Below are positions 13,251 through 25,245 of a stretch of 64,000 nt of DNA, piece after piece. Below the pieces are notes generated by a model. It saw only the letters and a program-made list of their open reading frames with translations. It searched no databases and was not told where the DNA came from. The stretch covers positions 62,001 to 126,000 of the forward strand of contig QVRM01001387.1 in assembly GCA_003439945.1 (NCBI GenBank), given 5' to 3'. Both the position numbers and the translations under genes were made by a program. This stretch comes from Dermanyssus gallinae (taxonomy: Eukaryota > Arthropoda > Arachnida > Mesostigmata > Dermanyssidae). Position 1 is the first letter of the stretch; every line of letters starts with the position of its first letter.

Positions 13251-14280
13251 AATACGCGACTGTTGTATTGAACTTGTTTCGAGCCCCGTGTCTTCTACCG
13301 AACTTCTACCACCATGTTTAGCCTAGCTCTCTATCAATCTACCAGCAATTACGCTATCAGACGTGATACGCTCGCAGCTGCCCCCGAGCAGCTACGGAAC
13401 GCAGGTAAAACGGCGTAAGGCCTTTTCTCTCCGACACAACGAGTTTCAAACTAAAACGTCCAAAAGTCGTTGAACGGCGCTTACGCTGAGTCAAGAACAA
13501 CGACAACAACACCCGAAAGGCTATCACCACCCTACAATTTTAGCTCAACGGCAGCAGCGTGTCCATCACGACCGCCAGCTGCTGCTGTTGCTGTAGTCTA
13601 GACAGAAACAGAAAACCCTACACGGTCGTGTCTCAACTAGCTAGCGTACGCAGTAGCACGTAACGTGTCGCTGTATCAAAGCTGTATACTAAGAGAGAGA
13701 AAAAAACCCTAGAATACCTAGCAACCTCGCACAACACCAGCAGCGCCCACACTCCCTAGAACAATGTTGGCATCATCGGTTTCGACAACAATGTCGATGA
13801 ATCATTGTCGGGTGCTATCGCTAGGGCTGGAGCTGAGTGTAATACGCCAACTATTACTAATTACTACAACAACAACAGCTACTACTACTACTACTACTAC
13901 TACAACTATTACTACCACAACCAGGCTATGGACTAGTTGTTTGCGCAGCGGACTCGCCACGTAGCCACGTATGTGTTGGGATGGTCAGACTCTGTGAGAC
14001 GCAGGTTAGGCCTAACACGACCCCTTTTTGCTGGACTGCTGCGTGTCAATGGACGACGTTCGTGACACCCACACAGCCTACGCAGCAGCAACCACAATTT
14101 CACACAAACACGCTTGTACTCAAATACAGACGCAACGGCAGCAACAACAACACGCTTTGACTATGACGTGTCAGGAAAATATTATTATTATTATTATGGT
14201 TTATTAACACTCAGGTAATAAACTTATACATCAGACACAACCTTCCTTCACGTCATTGGGTCTTCTCTCATCTTGCTAGC

Positions 14281-17096
14281 TCAGCTATACTGAACTGCAG
14301 GACATGCTGCGGCGTGGTATCTATCGCACTGGGCAGAGCACCTCGTGCACCTGCAACACTCCTGAGGATCGTGGAATTCTTCCGTGCAACATAGCACGTG
14401 ATGAAACCCGTGGGCTGCAAACGCCGTAGTTAAATGTCTGCCCTTATATCCCGCTGCTCGCCAGACCGTGCTTGTCATCGCTACCGTATTATATATTCCT
14501 AAATCAATTCCCTTCAGTTTTTTCGTCCACTTCAAAGTATAAGCCTCAAACGCTTTCGTCCTAGGTAAACCCCATCGAAGTTGTAATTCCTGTGTCATTA
14601 AACTTCCCCCTCTAAGATATGAACTATTCTATTCTTACTTGAATTGGCTAAACCCAAAACCCGTTTCATAAAGAAAAATCTGGCTCTGTCTAGTAACTGC
14701 AGTTCTGCTTCTCCCAATTTTTCCCATATAAGTGATATACCAAATGTTGCTATTGGTTCTATTTTAATTTTGAAAAGAGCGGAGGTGGTATGTATTGACA
14801 ACATTTGCGGGCTCTTAATTGCTGCTGCCGCTCCGATTGCTTGTCCCACTCTGCTTTCTATATGTCTTCGGAAACTGCTACGGAAACTGCATTCGACGTT
14901 ATAGTGACACCCAGATAAGTAAATTTATTTACAAATTGTACTACATTGCCCCTAGCTTGAATAACGTCGTTTTTTGCTAATCGACCCCCTCGTCGAAACT
15001 TAACTGCTACTGTCTTTTGCCAGTTTATGCTAAGCCCCATCTCGTCCATAAAATCAATTATTCGTTCCAGTCCCTGTTTAACCCTAAATAGACTCCTACC
15101 ATAGATTACAATGTCATCTGCATACATTAAAGTTTTTGCCCACTCTCGAGTCCACCCCTGTCTCACCCGGTTGGGTAGCCCTCCCAATAATACTGAAAAA
15201 AGCAACGGGCTAAGTCCGTCTCCTTGAGCCACGCCGGTAGTTTGCTTTACTGTTCCCACAATCCCTATACCGTTGTCGATGCATACTATGCTCTCCCTAA
15301 GGATGGCCCCCAAAATGTTTAACAGCTGATTCGGAACTCCTTCCAAGGCTAGCTTCTCCATAATTATGTTTCTCGGCGCTAGGTCAAAGGCGGCTTTAAG
15401 ATCTATAAATACCGCATATAACGGTCTTCTTGGCTCGGCTAGAGTTTCCCAAATCTCTGCCAGCAATTGGCGCAGGGCCGTATGGGTCGACTTGGATTTT
15501 CTAAACCTGTGTTGTTCTTCTGGTACTGCGTTTCTGGTTTCTAGGAAGTGCTCAAGTCGATCTGATATTATCCCCGAGAATATCTTATAGGGGCAACTCT
15601 TAAGTGTTATTCCCCTCCAAGCTTTCGGCTCTGTTTCTATGCCCTTCCCTTTAGGGATAACAATGAGAGTATCTTCCTTCCACGCTTTAGGCATTTCCCG
15701 GACTTAAGGCATTCATCGAATAGAGCTTTCCAGCATGGCGCCAGTGCCAACGTTTGCTTTAAGTGTTCATTTCTTATCATATCGTTTCCGGCCGCTTTAC
15801 CTCTAGGCGCTCTTTCAATTGCGCTGACAACGTCTTCGATTGTGATCTCGCGAACTACCCATTCCCGTGCAAGCTCTGTGTCTTTGTCCCAAGGCCCATT
15901 GTATAGTATTATTTCATTTGGAGTGGTGTCGGCTCCCTGTAGCATACCAGCAAAGTGCTTAATTAGTCTCTCAGTCTCCACTGGGCACTGCTGTTTTCTT
16001 TTATACTTTAGCCATTTGTGCGGGTGTTCCTCTGCCTCTCGTAACAACTTCCACTCCCGGCTTTCCCAGTACTTCTGTCTCTCTTCCTCGTATGTCCTTT
16101 GCGTCATTTTCTTTACCATTATAGCAAACGGCCTCATTACCGGAAAAATCTTTACGTAGTCCCTAGTTAGCCTGTTTGCATTTTTTTGCTGCTCTACACC
16201 GCTCGTTAAACCAGGGCCTTCCTTTTTGTTCTTGACGCGGAACTATTGCACTTGTGATTAGATTTACCAGTTTACGTTCATATGACTCTATGTGAATTTC
16301 CCCTGGTGGACACACTTCCCCAACCCCCTTTAAGAAAATCCCACTATTTAACTTTGTTCCGGTCCCCTGCCTACGGCTACACTCCTCCCCACTGCTGCTA
16401 ATCTTAAATGTCATTCCTATGGGTATATGCCTTCTAAGTCCCGCTCCTTCCCGAAAAAATGTATTTTCCCCTAAAAATGTTATATCATTCACGTTTCCGT
16501 CTACGGCAAAAACGTCGATGACTGACGCTCCTGTGCTACATTCAAATGTGTTTGGGCCGGGCTCGCTGACTAACCAACAGCCTATCTCCGTTATAATCTC
16601 CAAGAATGCTTCAGTTCGTTCAGAGTTTCCCTTGTCCAACCTGGCATTGAAATCCCCCGCTAGAATCATAGGTGCTTTTCTAGGCACAGCCTCGACCCCG
16701 AGCATAATACGTTCTGTGATGATCTTAATAGACTCTACACCTGCCGGTTTTACATAGGCTGCCACAATCTCCACCCCCCTTGACGCTACTGCTACTAAAT
16801 TTTCCGCTATTATTCCTATTTTCATTTCTCCAATTTCTGCTCTCGTAAATACTGAAACCCCCCCACTTGGTCTACCCCGTCCCTCGCCTTTATGTGCAAG
16901 TGCGTGATATCCGTAAAAGCCTCCCAAAGTAACAGGTTTTACAGCCCAAGTTTCCGTCAAAATTAGAATATCCACTCCTCGGAGTGCTTCCGCACCTAAA
17001 AGTTCTAATACGCCATGTCCTTCGCAGTTCCATAGTACTACTTTGATAACTTGCGTAAGCTTTTGTTCCTTGAGTTTGTTTTTTTCCGAGCGTCAC
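14281..17096 (-). pseudogene. LINE ORF2, endonuclease plus reverse transcriptase, frameshifted
   Basis: Domains in order: an AP-type endonuclease (about 17,055-16,163) with VLWNCEGHG, LTETW, the catalytic GDFNARLD motif, and a RRHIP motif near its end; a linker with ITIEDVVSAIERAPRGKAAG; reverse transcriptase (15,694-14,858) with FIDLKAAFD, QTTGVAQGDGLSPLLF and the catalytic YADD; then thumb and C-terminal region with a Cys/His cluster (CCRCTRCSAQCDRYH). Frame changes occur near 17,055, 15,700, 14,860 and 14,598. The element reverse-transcribes its RNA at a nicked target; this copy cannot make the full protein. Confidence 0.88.
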
Positions 17097-18563
17097 CGGG
17101 TCTTTGATCCACCGGTCGTAATGCTGTTGTTGTTGTTGTCAAGGCAGTCATTTTGATTCACGGGGGGTGCCGCAGTTTCTTTAGCATTATTATAGAAAGC
17201 TAGCTGGATCGACTCAGCCAGCGAGGTAGCGTTCATTATGCTCTTATCTGGCTGTGCCATTGCCCCGCTTACTGCGCGTATGACAACTGGCAGTACGGAT
17301 TCCAAGACTTTTGAGATAACGCTCGTTATAGTTTCTTGTATGATTGGAGATAGTCTGCGGAGTACTTCTTCTACAATACTGTCCGTTGATGGTTGTGCCG
17401 ATATGTCTGGCTGTTGTGACGGAGCTGCCAGCTTTAATGCAATACGGTCAGCTTCCTCTATGCGTGTCGTGGGGATACGACTTCCACCGTCAACTTCTTT
17501 TATTCCATTCTTTACAACCGAAGACCAGCTTCGCTTCGTAAAATTGTCGCACGTTAGATACTGGTACGCAGATTGGGACTGACGGGGCGTCGTGCTGCTT
17601 CTGTACCATGCTTCGCGAGGCTCTCTTTAGTTGTTCCATGCGTAGCAGTCTTTGCGGACATGCTCCCCACGTGGCCTCATGCTCCCCGTTGCATAAACAA
17701 CAGCGGGCCTGAGCGTTGATCTTTTCTGAGGTGCTCCATAGAGCCGCACTTCCGACATCTGGGTTTTGGGGCCTTACAATTGGCGACGAAGTGGTCCAAA
17801 CTATAAGACTTGTAGCACTGCGAGGGTTCATGATATAGTATGACGCCATGCCGTGTAAGCCCCAGACGCACCTCAGCCGGAAAGCTATTGCCGGAGAAAG
17901 TCAAGATAACGTGCTCCGTTGCCGACACAGCGTTGGTTCTTGGGTTTTTCGCTTTCACCCGAGTCGCTTCTGTGACTCCAGAGGGCTGCAGTGCCGATAG
18001 GATCGCCGATTTCGAGATAGAAGTATGAACCCCGGTGATCTTGCCCTTCACCGTGGATCGTGTTCCGCTTATCCTCGAGGAGACTAACTTCTGCTAACTC
18101 TGATAGCGAAAGTAAGGTCGCTCTGTCGTCTTCCTTCTCCACCACTATGACAAGTTCACTATTCTTCGTGAAGCGAGGCTCCTTCATCTTCCCCCCGACG
18201 ACCTTTTGACGGCACGACCATCTTTGGAGCGCGGGTACGCTTATTTCGGGTCACCGTGGTAAACTCCAAATCGTTCTGAGGTTCCTCACTGTTGCGAGCT
18301 TCCTCGGTTGCTTCGGCGGCACCCTCCACGATTGCAAGGCAAGATTCAGCCTGCGATACACGCATCTCTTTGCTACGAGTATCTTCTGCGGGGCTTGATG
18401 CAGTCCGCTTCCCGCCGCTAGTTTTTGGACGGCAAGCCGGGCCGCCTTCACCACTGGCTGCTCCACCAATGCATTCATCCGTTGGCGCCGCAGAATCTAC
18501 GTGCAGCGATGCACGTTGCTCCAGCGGCTTCTCCTCTTGCCGTTTCGTCGGCGTTCGCTGCAT
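17093..18563 (-). pseudogene. LINE ORF1, gag-like protein, frameshifted
   Basis: The frame opens at 18,563 with a low-complexity acidic/basic N-terminal region and shifts near 18,170, 18,040 and 17,740. Three zinc-binding motifs are visible in order: C-x4-DHFVANC, with Ser where the second Cys is expected, CRKCGSMEH, and CCLCNGEHEATWGAC. This triple CCHC arrangement is typical of ORF1 in Jockey/R1-group LINEs and binds element RNA. The reading frame ends at 17,093 and ORF2 follows immediately. Confidence 0.82.
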
Positions 18564-18721
18564 GACCGGCTGCTGCGCCGCGTCTGTTTACACACAGGAT
18601 TTGTATACAGGCCGGGTTGTATAATAATAATAATAATATTAATGCTGCTGACCGTAACGACGGTGGTGGCAATGGCGGCGTCAATAATGAAGTGAGTGAT
18701 GGTGTCTGTGGTGAAAATGGT

Positions 18722-19015
18722 GATGATGGCTGTGGCGGTGATGGTGATGATGACTATCAGTGGTAGCTAACTGGGATGAGTGATGACGACGATAATGATG
18801 CACTACTGATGATTGCGCTGAAGGTAGTTCCTGATGATGAAGTGTAGTCATACTGGGTGTTGATAGTCATGATTGCTGTGGTGGTGATAGTGATGACGAC
18901 TATGAGTGGTAGCTAACAGGGATGAATGATGATACACTATTGATGATAACGCCGAAAGTAGTACCTGGTGGTGAAGTATAGTAACACTGGGTGTTGACAG
19001 TGGTGATGGTTGTGG
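18722..19015. repeat. Imperfect tandem repeat, period ~147 bp, GAT-rich
   Basis: Two units begin at about 18,722 and 18,868. Each contains gctgtgg.ggtgat, agtggtagctaac.ggatga and tactgggtgttga-like motifs. A third partial unit begins near 19,000, followed by gat/atg triplets to about 19,125. Confidence 0.7.
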
Positions 19016-20242
19016 TGAACTGAGGCGAATGATTATGATGATGATGATGAACGTGCACTAATGATGATGATGATGGAGCTGCAGGTGGCCGCTGATGGAG
19101 AATACACACTGATGATGATGATGATTGAAAGTTCGGTTATGGATATTGGAACGCAGGTTTCCAGGCAGCAAGAGCTCTGGATATTCTCCAGACGATCTCT
19201 TAACTGCACGCTATCCGTCACGGTACAAATTCACTTTAGGAACGCTGATTAACTCTCGAATAGACAATCATTTTATGGACTGTTACGGAAACACGTCCAC
19301 AGGGCAGCTTGAACAGCTGACTACTACCATCAGGAAAATATATACGCATACAAACTTTCCAACCCAACGTTTGCCTAATGGTGGCGGCGGTGGTGGCAGC
19401 AGAAGCAGCGCTGGAAAGCCGTAGTTTTGAGTACAGGGAAATTATAATTAAACGCTAACTAGTAGTACTGTAGTGTAAGAACCTGTAAGTCTTTTTAGCG
19501 TAATTGTTACGACGATATTTAACGACCGCCGTAGTGCTGTATCCGTACGGCCTACGATCTCTACTAGCCAGCGAATTGCGTCTGCCACGGCAATCTATCA
19601 CTATCGACGCTGGCTATCGAAGCTTGCAATAAATACGTGCATAGATCGATACAGGCCAAAGATGAGCCACCAACGCCGAGTTAGCTGCGTTTTGGTTAAA
19701 CGCGCTGGCCATCAGCACGCCATAGCAAAAGAGTGTTGGCCTCGTTGCGACAGACAAACACAACCTACAACCACTGATGGAGGAGTCACTGATAAAACAA
19801 CAAGAATCACTTCTACGACTAGTTTCTACGAACTACGACTACACAGCAATAGCCGCATCACTAACTGTAACTACAAGCTCGCTCTCTCAGCAGTATATCA
19901 GCGGACAAAAATTACCACTACCGTGTGCTCAACACGAAATCGCCGACCTCGTCGTTGTAAGAACGTAAGAGCCAGCAACCAGTAGATTTGTAGCGACGTG
20001 TGACGATCGATATCCGAAACAGCTAACAACGACAGCACAAACACAGTTAGCTCTCAGCTATTCGCGACAGTGAGCCGATTTCACGACGGGCCACCAACCA
20101 TCCAATCCTACCACTACTACTAAACACTACTAAACATCACGACGGCGACGACAACGACGCACAAATCGTCACCTAAGCCAGTGTAGAGCGAATTTGTCCA
20201 TAGTGGTACAACAGGGAAATAATGTGGAGGAGGGTAGCTTAC

Positions 20243-20393
20243 GCTTGTTGGTCGATTTACACAGTGTGCTACAAGTCAGTCGATCAGAACGAAACGAACT
20301 CCTCGTCGAGCAGCACACGAATGACCCGGACAACGCAGTGCATCCGTTTATATACTGGGTCGTGACGTCACGCGGTCGCCGGCTGCTCATTGG
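20243..20393 (-). promoter_or_regulatory. Candidate core promoter and first exon
   Basis: Reading the minus strand there is a CCAAT box (20,389-20,393), a perfect palindromic CRE tgacgtca (20,363-20,370) and TATATAAA (20,347-20,354). A start would then be expected near 20,320. A good splice donor (aacaagc|gtaagc) ends at 20,243. The spacing is that of a strong RNA polymerase II promoter with a short non-coding exon. The nearest minus-strand gene downstream is polyubiquitin, 7.5 kb away. That link is inference. Confidence 0.45.
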
Positions 20394-20499
20394 CTGGCGT
20401 GAATATGTACGGGCGCCAAAGCCCTAGCAACAGATGACTCACTCGGGCTGGCCAATCGGCGGACGTATTCGAGAAGCTTCGCAGCTACCAAAAGCTAGT

Positions 20500-21360
20500 A
20501 TGGAGTGTTGATATTGCAATTATCTTCTTATAATTTTATTTATTGTCATTATGATTATTATCGTGTTCGGCTGAAGTGTTTTTCGAGGCAATGCCGTACA
20601 ATTTCAAGTCTAAGGGGCCGGGAAAGAGTGCACGATTTTAGTGGATTCAACCATTTCAGTCGCTGCTGCAAACTGCCGACCGACACATTAAATATTATTA
20701 TCCTCTCTATATATGATTGTAATATATGTTAGAGAGATATTATATTTCCGCATATATTTGACAAGCTTAACTGTACGCGTATCTCTAGTAGCCTTTTTTT
20801 CTTAAAACGAAAAACACTTTTCAGAGATTTCTAATGACCGTTATGACCAGTCAACTACTTAGGATATACCACTGTGGAACCAACTGTCTATATGATTAAA
20901 TGTACAATATTGTCAATTGATAACCTAAGATTGTGCAATCCTTGCCGACATTATTGGACACTTGACGCTTGTTCTTAATTGCATGCAGAAACAACTGATA
21001 AATGAGCACATTGCCACCGTTGGTCGATTAACTAACGTAACCGAAAAGCAATTATACTAACATATAAATAAACAACATATTTTAAGGTACGTCTCCAAAG
21101 TGTATGTGTCAAAATGCCTAACTAGTATACGTTGCTTACATCGTATGCTCAAGTACAGGCATTTTAACTCCCAAAAGGAGGACGTATAATAAATTGGTAG
21201 TGATTAAACACATTTACAAGCGTTACACACAATATACTATACGATGCTATGGAAGCTCCGTTTAGTGGAAAAGCAGGATGTATAACAAGTTGACGGTCAC
21301 CAAATACTATTTTAAATTCTAGAATTTAAAAAAACATTCTTGTAAAGAGTTTCTTTGTAA
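20500..21360. other. AT-rich gene-free stretch
   Basis: No coding domain, RNA gene or element end recognised. Several short inverted motifs around ctctctatatatg are the only structure seen. Confidence 0.5.
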
Positions 21361-21364
21361 ATCT

Positions 21365-21622
21365 AGACTATTCTTCGTCTCCTAAGGGCTTGGAATCGCG
21401 GTGAGAAATATATTCAATGCACAGTGGACTGGACATGTTGACATACCTAGGGTTTGCTTAACAGTCTTGTGGAAGCATGACCGCTAACTCTCATACGCGG
21501 TAAGGTTTTATCATTTTACCGCAATGAGCATCTCTCAAAGAACATTTGATCTATAACAAGGGATCGAACTGGCGACACCCCGGTAGGTAACAATCATGCG
21601 CACCAGCTCTTACAGCTCAGCT
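21365..21622 (-). mobile_element. tRNA-derived SINE
   Basis: The minus strand begins with a tRNA-like head: ctgagctgtaagagctggtg (A-box-like) and gtgtcgccagttcgatccc (B box) about 40 bp apart. The body is shared with 60,927-61,213 and 5,115-5,262. Such heads drive RNA polymerase III transcription. Target duplications were not found. Confidence 0.6.
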
Positions 21623-22183
21623 CCTATGTGAAACTACGGCGGATTAACGTCTTCTTGTATAGATCAAACAGCTGCTAGTAGGAACTACAGGTGAATCAAG
21701 TTCTTCCTCTATCGTACTGTCTAAATTCATCGTTCAGTGGGTCGCCAAGCCGGGCGACCGACCTGGTTAACGCTAGTGAGACTTTCTCTTCTGCCTCAAA
21801 CACTCGTTAATAAATGTATGGCAAGTATTTCGAGAAACGAAACGTTATAAGTAAACATACGAGTCCATACTGTTTTCACCATCACCACTGCCAAGCTAAG
21901 GTCGTTGAACGGAAAGTTTTCGCAGGAAATATATATAGACAGAAAATATAATTTACAATAAATTACGGCCAAATGTTAGTTTTTGCCTTTTTTACTTCAG
22001 GAGCAAACATTCTAGCTGAGTGATCGAGCAAACGACAAGCTAGGTCCTAAAAAGGTGCTATGGCCGATATAATAATATCAGATGAACTCATAAGATAATC
22101 ATAAGGAATTTAATTAAAATGCATCTTTATTTTGTCAAAAAGGGATATTATTTTCAAAATAAATAACAAAATATTTACATTTT

Positions 22184-22398
22184 ACAAGCCGTCACCTAAA
22201 AAAAATCCTTTCGGGGCTGACTCTCAGCCAAGATTTAACGTCCATGGCTGCTTTTCGCATTGCTTCATAGACGGACCCTCATGAATACAAATGTGCAACG
22301 GTGGGGCTCGAACCCACGCACCTATGTGTCTCCTCCGGTCGCGAGGCGCAGACGCATGCCGGCACGCCTCCGGGCTCGACTCACAAGCCGTCACCTAA
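22184..22398 (-). mobile_element. Second tRNA-like SINE with perfect 16-bp target duplication
   Basis: acaagccgtcacctaa occurs at 22,184-22,199 and again at 22,383-22,398, flanking a 183-bp insert. The insert's minus strand holds a strong B box (gtgggttcgagccccac, which also forms a T-arm-like stem) and upstream ggcatgcgtctgcgcctcgcg as a degenerate A-box region. The 3' end reads ccccgaaaggatttttt, an unusual T-rich tail. It does not fold as a complete tRNA because the acceptor stem partner is missing. Confidence 0.65.
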
Positions 22399-23058
22399 GT
22401 TCATACAACAGTCAGTTTACTTGTGTGCCGACATTTGCGCCGGTAGTGTTTCAAGTTCTCAGTACCCTGGCCATCCGCCACGAAAACATGTTATTTACAC
22501 GGTCTGTCTTGGCAATTTGTTATGACGAAATAGTGTTACCACTTCTAAGATTGTTTACACGAATGCTAGAATAGTTTGATATATTTGATGAGTTTATAAT
22601 ACAATATACATGCGATATTCTGCTCCGGACTGCAGTTTCCGAATAGGGCTTCTTCTAGTAGAATTTCGGGCAATGTTACACCTGGATGAGACACGATTAG
22701 ATTTTCATATTTCCTAGAATCGTTTGATAAATGTCATTGCGCGTTGCTCATTTGGGATGCCGCCCAGCTATATGTACTAGGTGACTGTACAAGAATTAAT
22801 AATTTAGTCATCGTCACGCTGATGACACGTACTGACTCAACTACCGAAATAACGTTTAAATATACGTGTTTTTAAGTGCGTTTTATTGATAACATGTGCG
22901 ATGACCATAAAGCTAATGCTTGTGTACGGTTCTGCACTGATATACTTAGGCATCATTGATAAAAGAAGCATATATTATGTGTAAACACACGCACTTCACA
23001 TGTGATATATTTATGAACAACCTAATCTCGGTAGCTGACAATGCGTGCTATCGACATG

Positions 23059-23061
<3 letters not shown>

Positions 23062-23117
<56 letters not shown>
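23062..23117. repeat. (TA)n microsatellite
   Basis: About 56 bp of uninterrupted AT alternation. Confidence 0.95.
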
Positions 23118-23120
<3 letters not shown>

Positions 23121-23497
23121 GGTGGATGGCTATTCATGGCATGTATATGTAACAACCGTTTAGTACTAATTTAGACCCCTTTTACCAAATGTACTTCGGA
23201 GATATATTGTCTCGACAGATTGAGGCGTCACAATATTACTCAAGTACAATATAAAACAAAACAAATATATTTGCGTATATAGCAAAAGAGAGAGATACTT
23301 ACACTCCCGCCGCCCGCGCAGTTACGCGCGTACCTCTTGTGGGAGTGCCCGCCAGCCTGAATAGACAGGCCAGCGGATCCCCCACACTCCCCCCTATCGA
23401 GGTTCGGCATGGAGGTACCACACTACTCCTACCCGACAATTAGACATACGTCACCTCGCGATTCCGCGTTACACCCCGGAATATGCTCACCCCCTAG

Positions 23498-23589
23498 GGG
23501 TGGCTCGGCCCACTCCAGAGCAGGGGTTCCCCACCGCTGCGAAGGGTGGCTCGGCCCACTCCAGAGCAGGGGTTCCCCACCGCTGCGAA
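23498..23589 (+). repeat. 46-bp tandem repeat in LINE 5' region
   Basis: Two perfect units (23,498-23,543 and 23,544-23,589) beginning gggtggctcggcccactcc. A third start (gggcagcagcgg) diverges. Position near the element's 5' end recalls promoter monomers of other LINEs; function is inferred. Confidence 0.85.
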
Positions 23590-23705
23590 GGGCAGCAGCG
23601 GACCCAGACGGCCCTCTCATCGGGAGTTCTGCGTTCATGCGGCTAACTCGCTCTCGTTGTGCCTATTAAGCCAAGGCAGCAGGCGTCCCAGACGGTACCA
23701 TCGGG

Positions 23706-24903
23706 TTGCTAAAGTGCCAAAGCCTTAAATTTAGTATGACGGCTGGAGTGCCGCAAGGTTCTATTCTCGGACCATTGCTCTGGAACATAACATACGACGA
23801 AGTACTTCGTCTACAGCGCCTCCCAAATGGAGTCGAGCTTCTTGCTTTTGCGGACGATCTGCTTTTTCTCATTCAGGCAAGATCGGCCGATGAGCTGGAG
23901 CGGCATACAAACGAAGTCCTCGAGGATGTGGCATTCTGGATGAAATCAGCGAGACTGACCCTCGCGCCGACTAAGAGTGAAGCAATACTTCTGGGACAAA
24001 AGCGCTGCAGGTCTTTGCAGATCGTGCTTGAGGGGCATGGCATCAACGTGTCTAACTCCGTTCGATACCTCGGAGTCGTCTTAGAAAAAAGCCTTAAGGG
24101 GCATTCTCTCCTACAGCATGCATGCGGGAAAGCACTTAAGGCGGCCAACAACCTCGGTCGTCTAATGCCCAACACCTACGGCCCGCGCCAATCTACACGC
24201 CGTCTTTGTCTTATGTCGGTGGCGGAGTCAATTGTCTTATACGGTGCTTGCAACGGCCTCACGAAGACGCATGCTTCGAAAAGCGCAACGGGTCCCGGCT
24301 CTGCGCATTATCAGCGCATACCGAACGGTGAGCACGGAAGCGGCCCTGTTGCTAGCTGGCACCGTGCCATGGGATCTTAAGGCCGAGGAACGACGTCGAC
24401 TCTGGGAAGATCTGACAAGAAGCAAGGACGCTGAGCGACAGGCAACGCTAGATAGCTGGCAAGAAGAGTGGAACAACATTTAGAGCGGATGCCCTGGGAC
24501 AAGAACAAAAGCTCTCCTCCCAGATATAAGGGCATGGATTGGCCGCCCTGGAATGGAAGTAGACTACTACATCACGCAAGTGCTCACGGGACACGGGGAG
24601 TTTCGCTCCTACCTTCACCGAATTGGGAAGGCAGTGAGCCCAACATGTCTCCACTGCAACCAATTGGTGGACGAGCACACGGTCCTGTTTTGCCCCGCAT
24701 GGGAGGCCCAGCGCCGACCTCTGCAGAATCTTCGCGACTACACTTCGTCGACTTCATCTGGTCTTCCTGCTCTGGTCGCAAGAATGACAACTTCACAGGG
24801 TGATTGGTGCACAATCGCGACCGCCATCAGGTGTGTTTTATCCGAGAAAGAGCGGGTTAACCGCATGTCGACGCCCTCTCTGGCTACGGAGGGTTGGCGC
24901 GAT
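23706..24903 (+). pseudogene. R1-like ORF2 remnant: RT palm, thumb and zinc knuckle
   Basis: The frame from 23,706 carries AGVPQGSILGPLLWN (RT motif B) and the catalytic FADDLLF (motif C), then NSVRYLGVVL. It shifts near 24,260 into LRKAQRVPALRIISAYRTVS, and again near 24,500 into FYITQVLTGHG-like sequence with a CLHCNQLVDEHTVLFC zinc knuckle. R1-clade LINEs have this order. Stops and two shifts make it non-functional. Confidence 0.82.
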
Positions 24904-24968
24904 TAGTAAACCGGGCTATTACACCCCCCCCAGTAGTTTGTAGTAATGCGAACAGCACTTCCCTGCTG

Positions 24969-24982
24969 GGGGGGGGGGGGGT
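24969..24982. repeat. Poly-G tract
   Basis: A run of 12-14 g in the LINE 3' UTR, preceded by a c-run at 24,921-24,930. Homopolymer length is prone to sequencing error. Confidence 0.8.
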
Positions 24983-25245
24983 GTTAGGGGCACATGACTG
25001 GTTTTTAGTGGGTTGGAGCCCCACACTACCGGCCCACACTTGCAGTTGCAATCCTGCAGTGGTGACCGTGTGTGCGTCCTGCATTTCCCAGTTAGTCCTC
25101 CAAAAAAAAAGATTGAGGCGTCACAATGTTACTTAAGTACAATATTAAACGAAACAAAAATATTTGCGTATATATACATACGTGCACGCTGTGTATACAT
25201 ATGCACATCCTAATATTCGCAAGGATATATATGTTTTTTTTTTTT

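Larger units (their letters stand above)
14180..18625 (-). mobile_element. Decayed non-LTR retrotransposon (APE-type, R1/Jockey group)
   Basis: A minus-strand LINE of about 4.4 kb with ORF1 (gag-like, zinc knuckles), then ORF2 (endonuclease, RT, Cys/His C-terminus), then a trinucleotide tail that reads ataataataataata on the minus strand at 14,180-14,197. Several single-base frameshifts break both frames, so it is inactive. It lies between polyubiquitin and the candidate promoter at 20.35 kb, in the same orientation as that gene. A related C-terminus occurs at 32,510-32,812. Confidence 0.9.
23218..25174 (+). mobile_element. R1-like LINE with 64-bp target duplication and internal deletion
   Basis: The element (about 23,282-25,110) is flanked by direct repeats 23,218-23,281 and 25,111-25,174 that differ at about five of 64 positions. 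Both start gattgaggcgtcacaat, and the second follows directly on the A-rich tail. The 5' part is GC-rich with two perfect 46-bp tandem units. It joins abruptly near 23,700 to the middle of reverse transcriptase, so ORF1, endonuclease and the RT start are gone. The 3' UTR shares acatgactggtttttagtgg with the copy ending near 52,900. Confidence 0.8.

Noticed and set aside
22296..22385. Functional tRNA gene
   Set aside because: The T-arm and B box are good, but no 5' acceptor strand pairs with the 3' side and the block is bracketed by target duplications, so a SINE is a better reading.
24969..24982. G-quadruplex regulatory element
   Set aside because: A single homopolymer run in a LINE 3' UTR, absent from the sister copy at 52.8 kb; more likely slippage.
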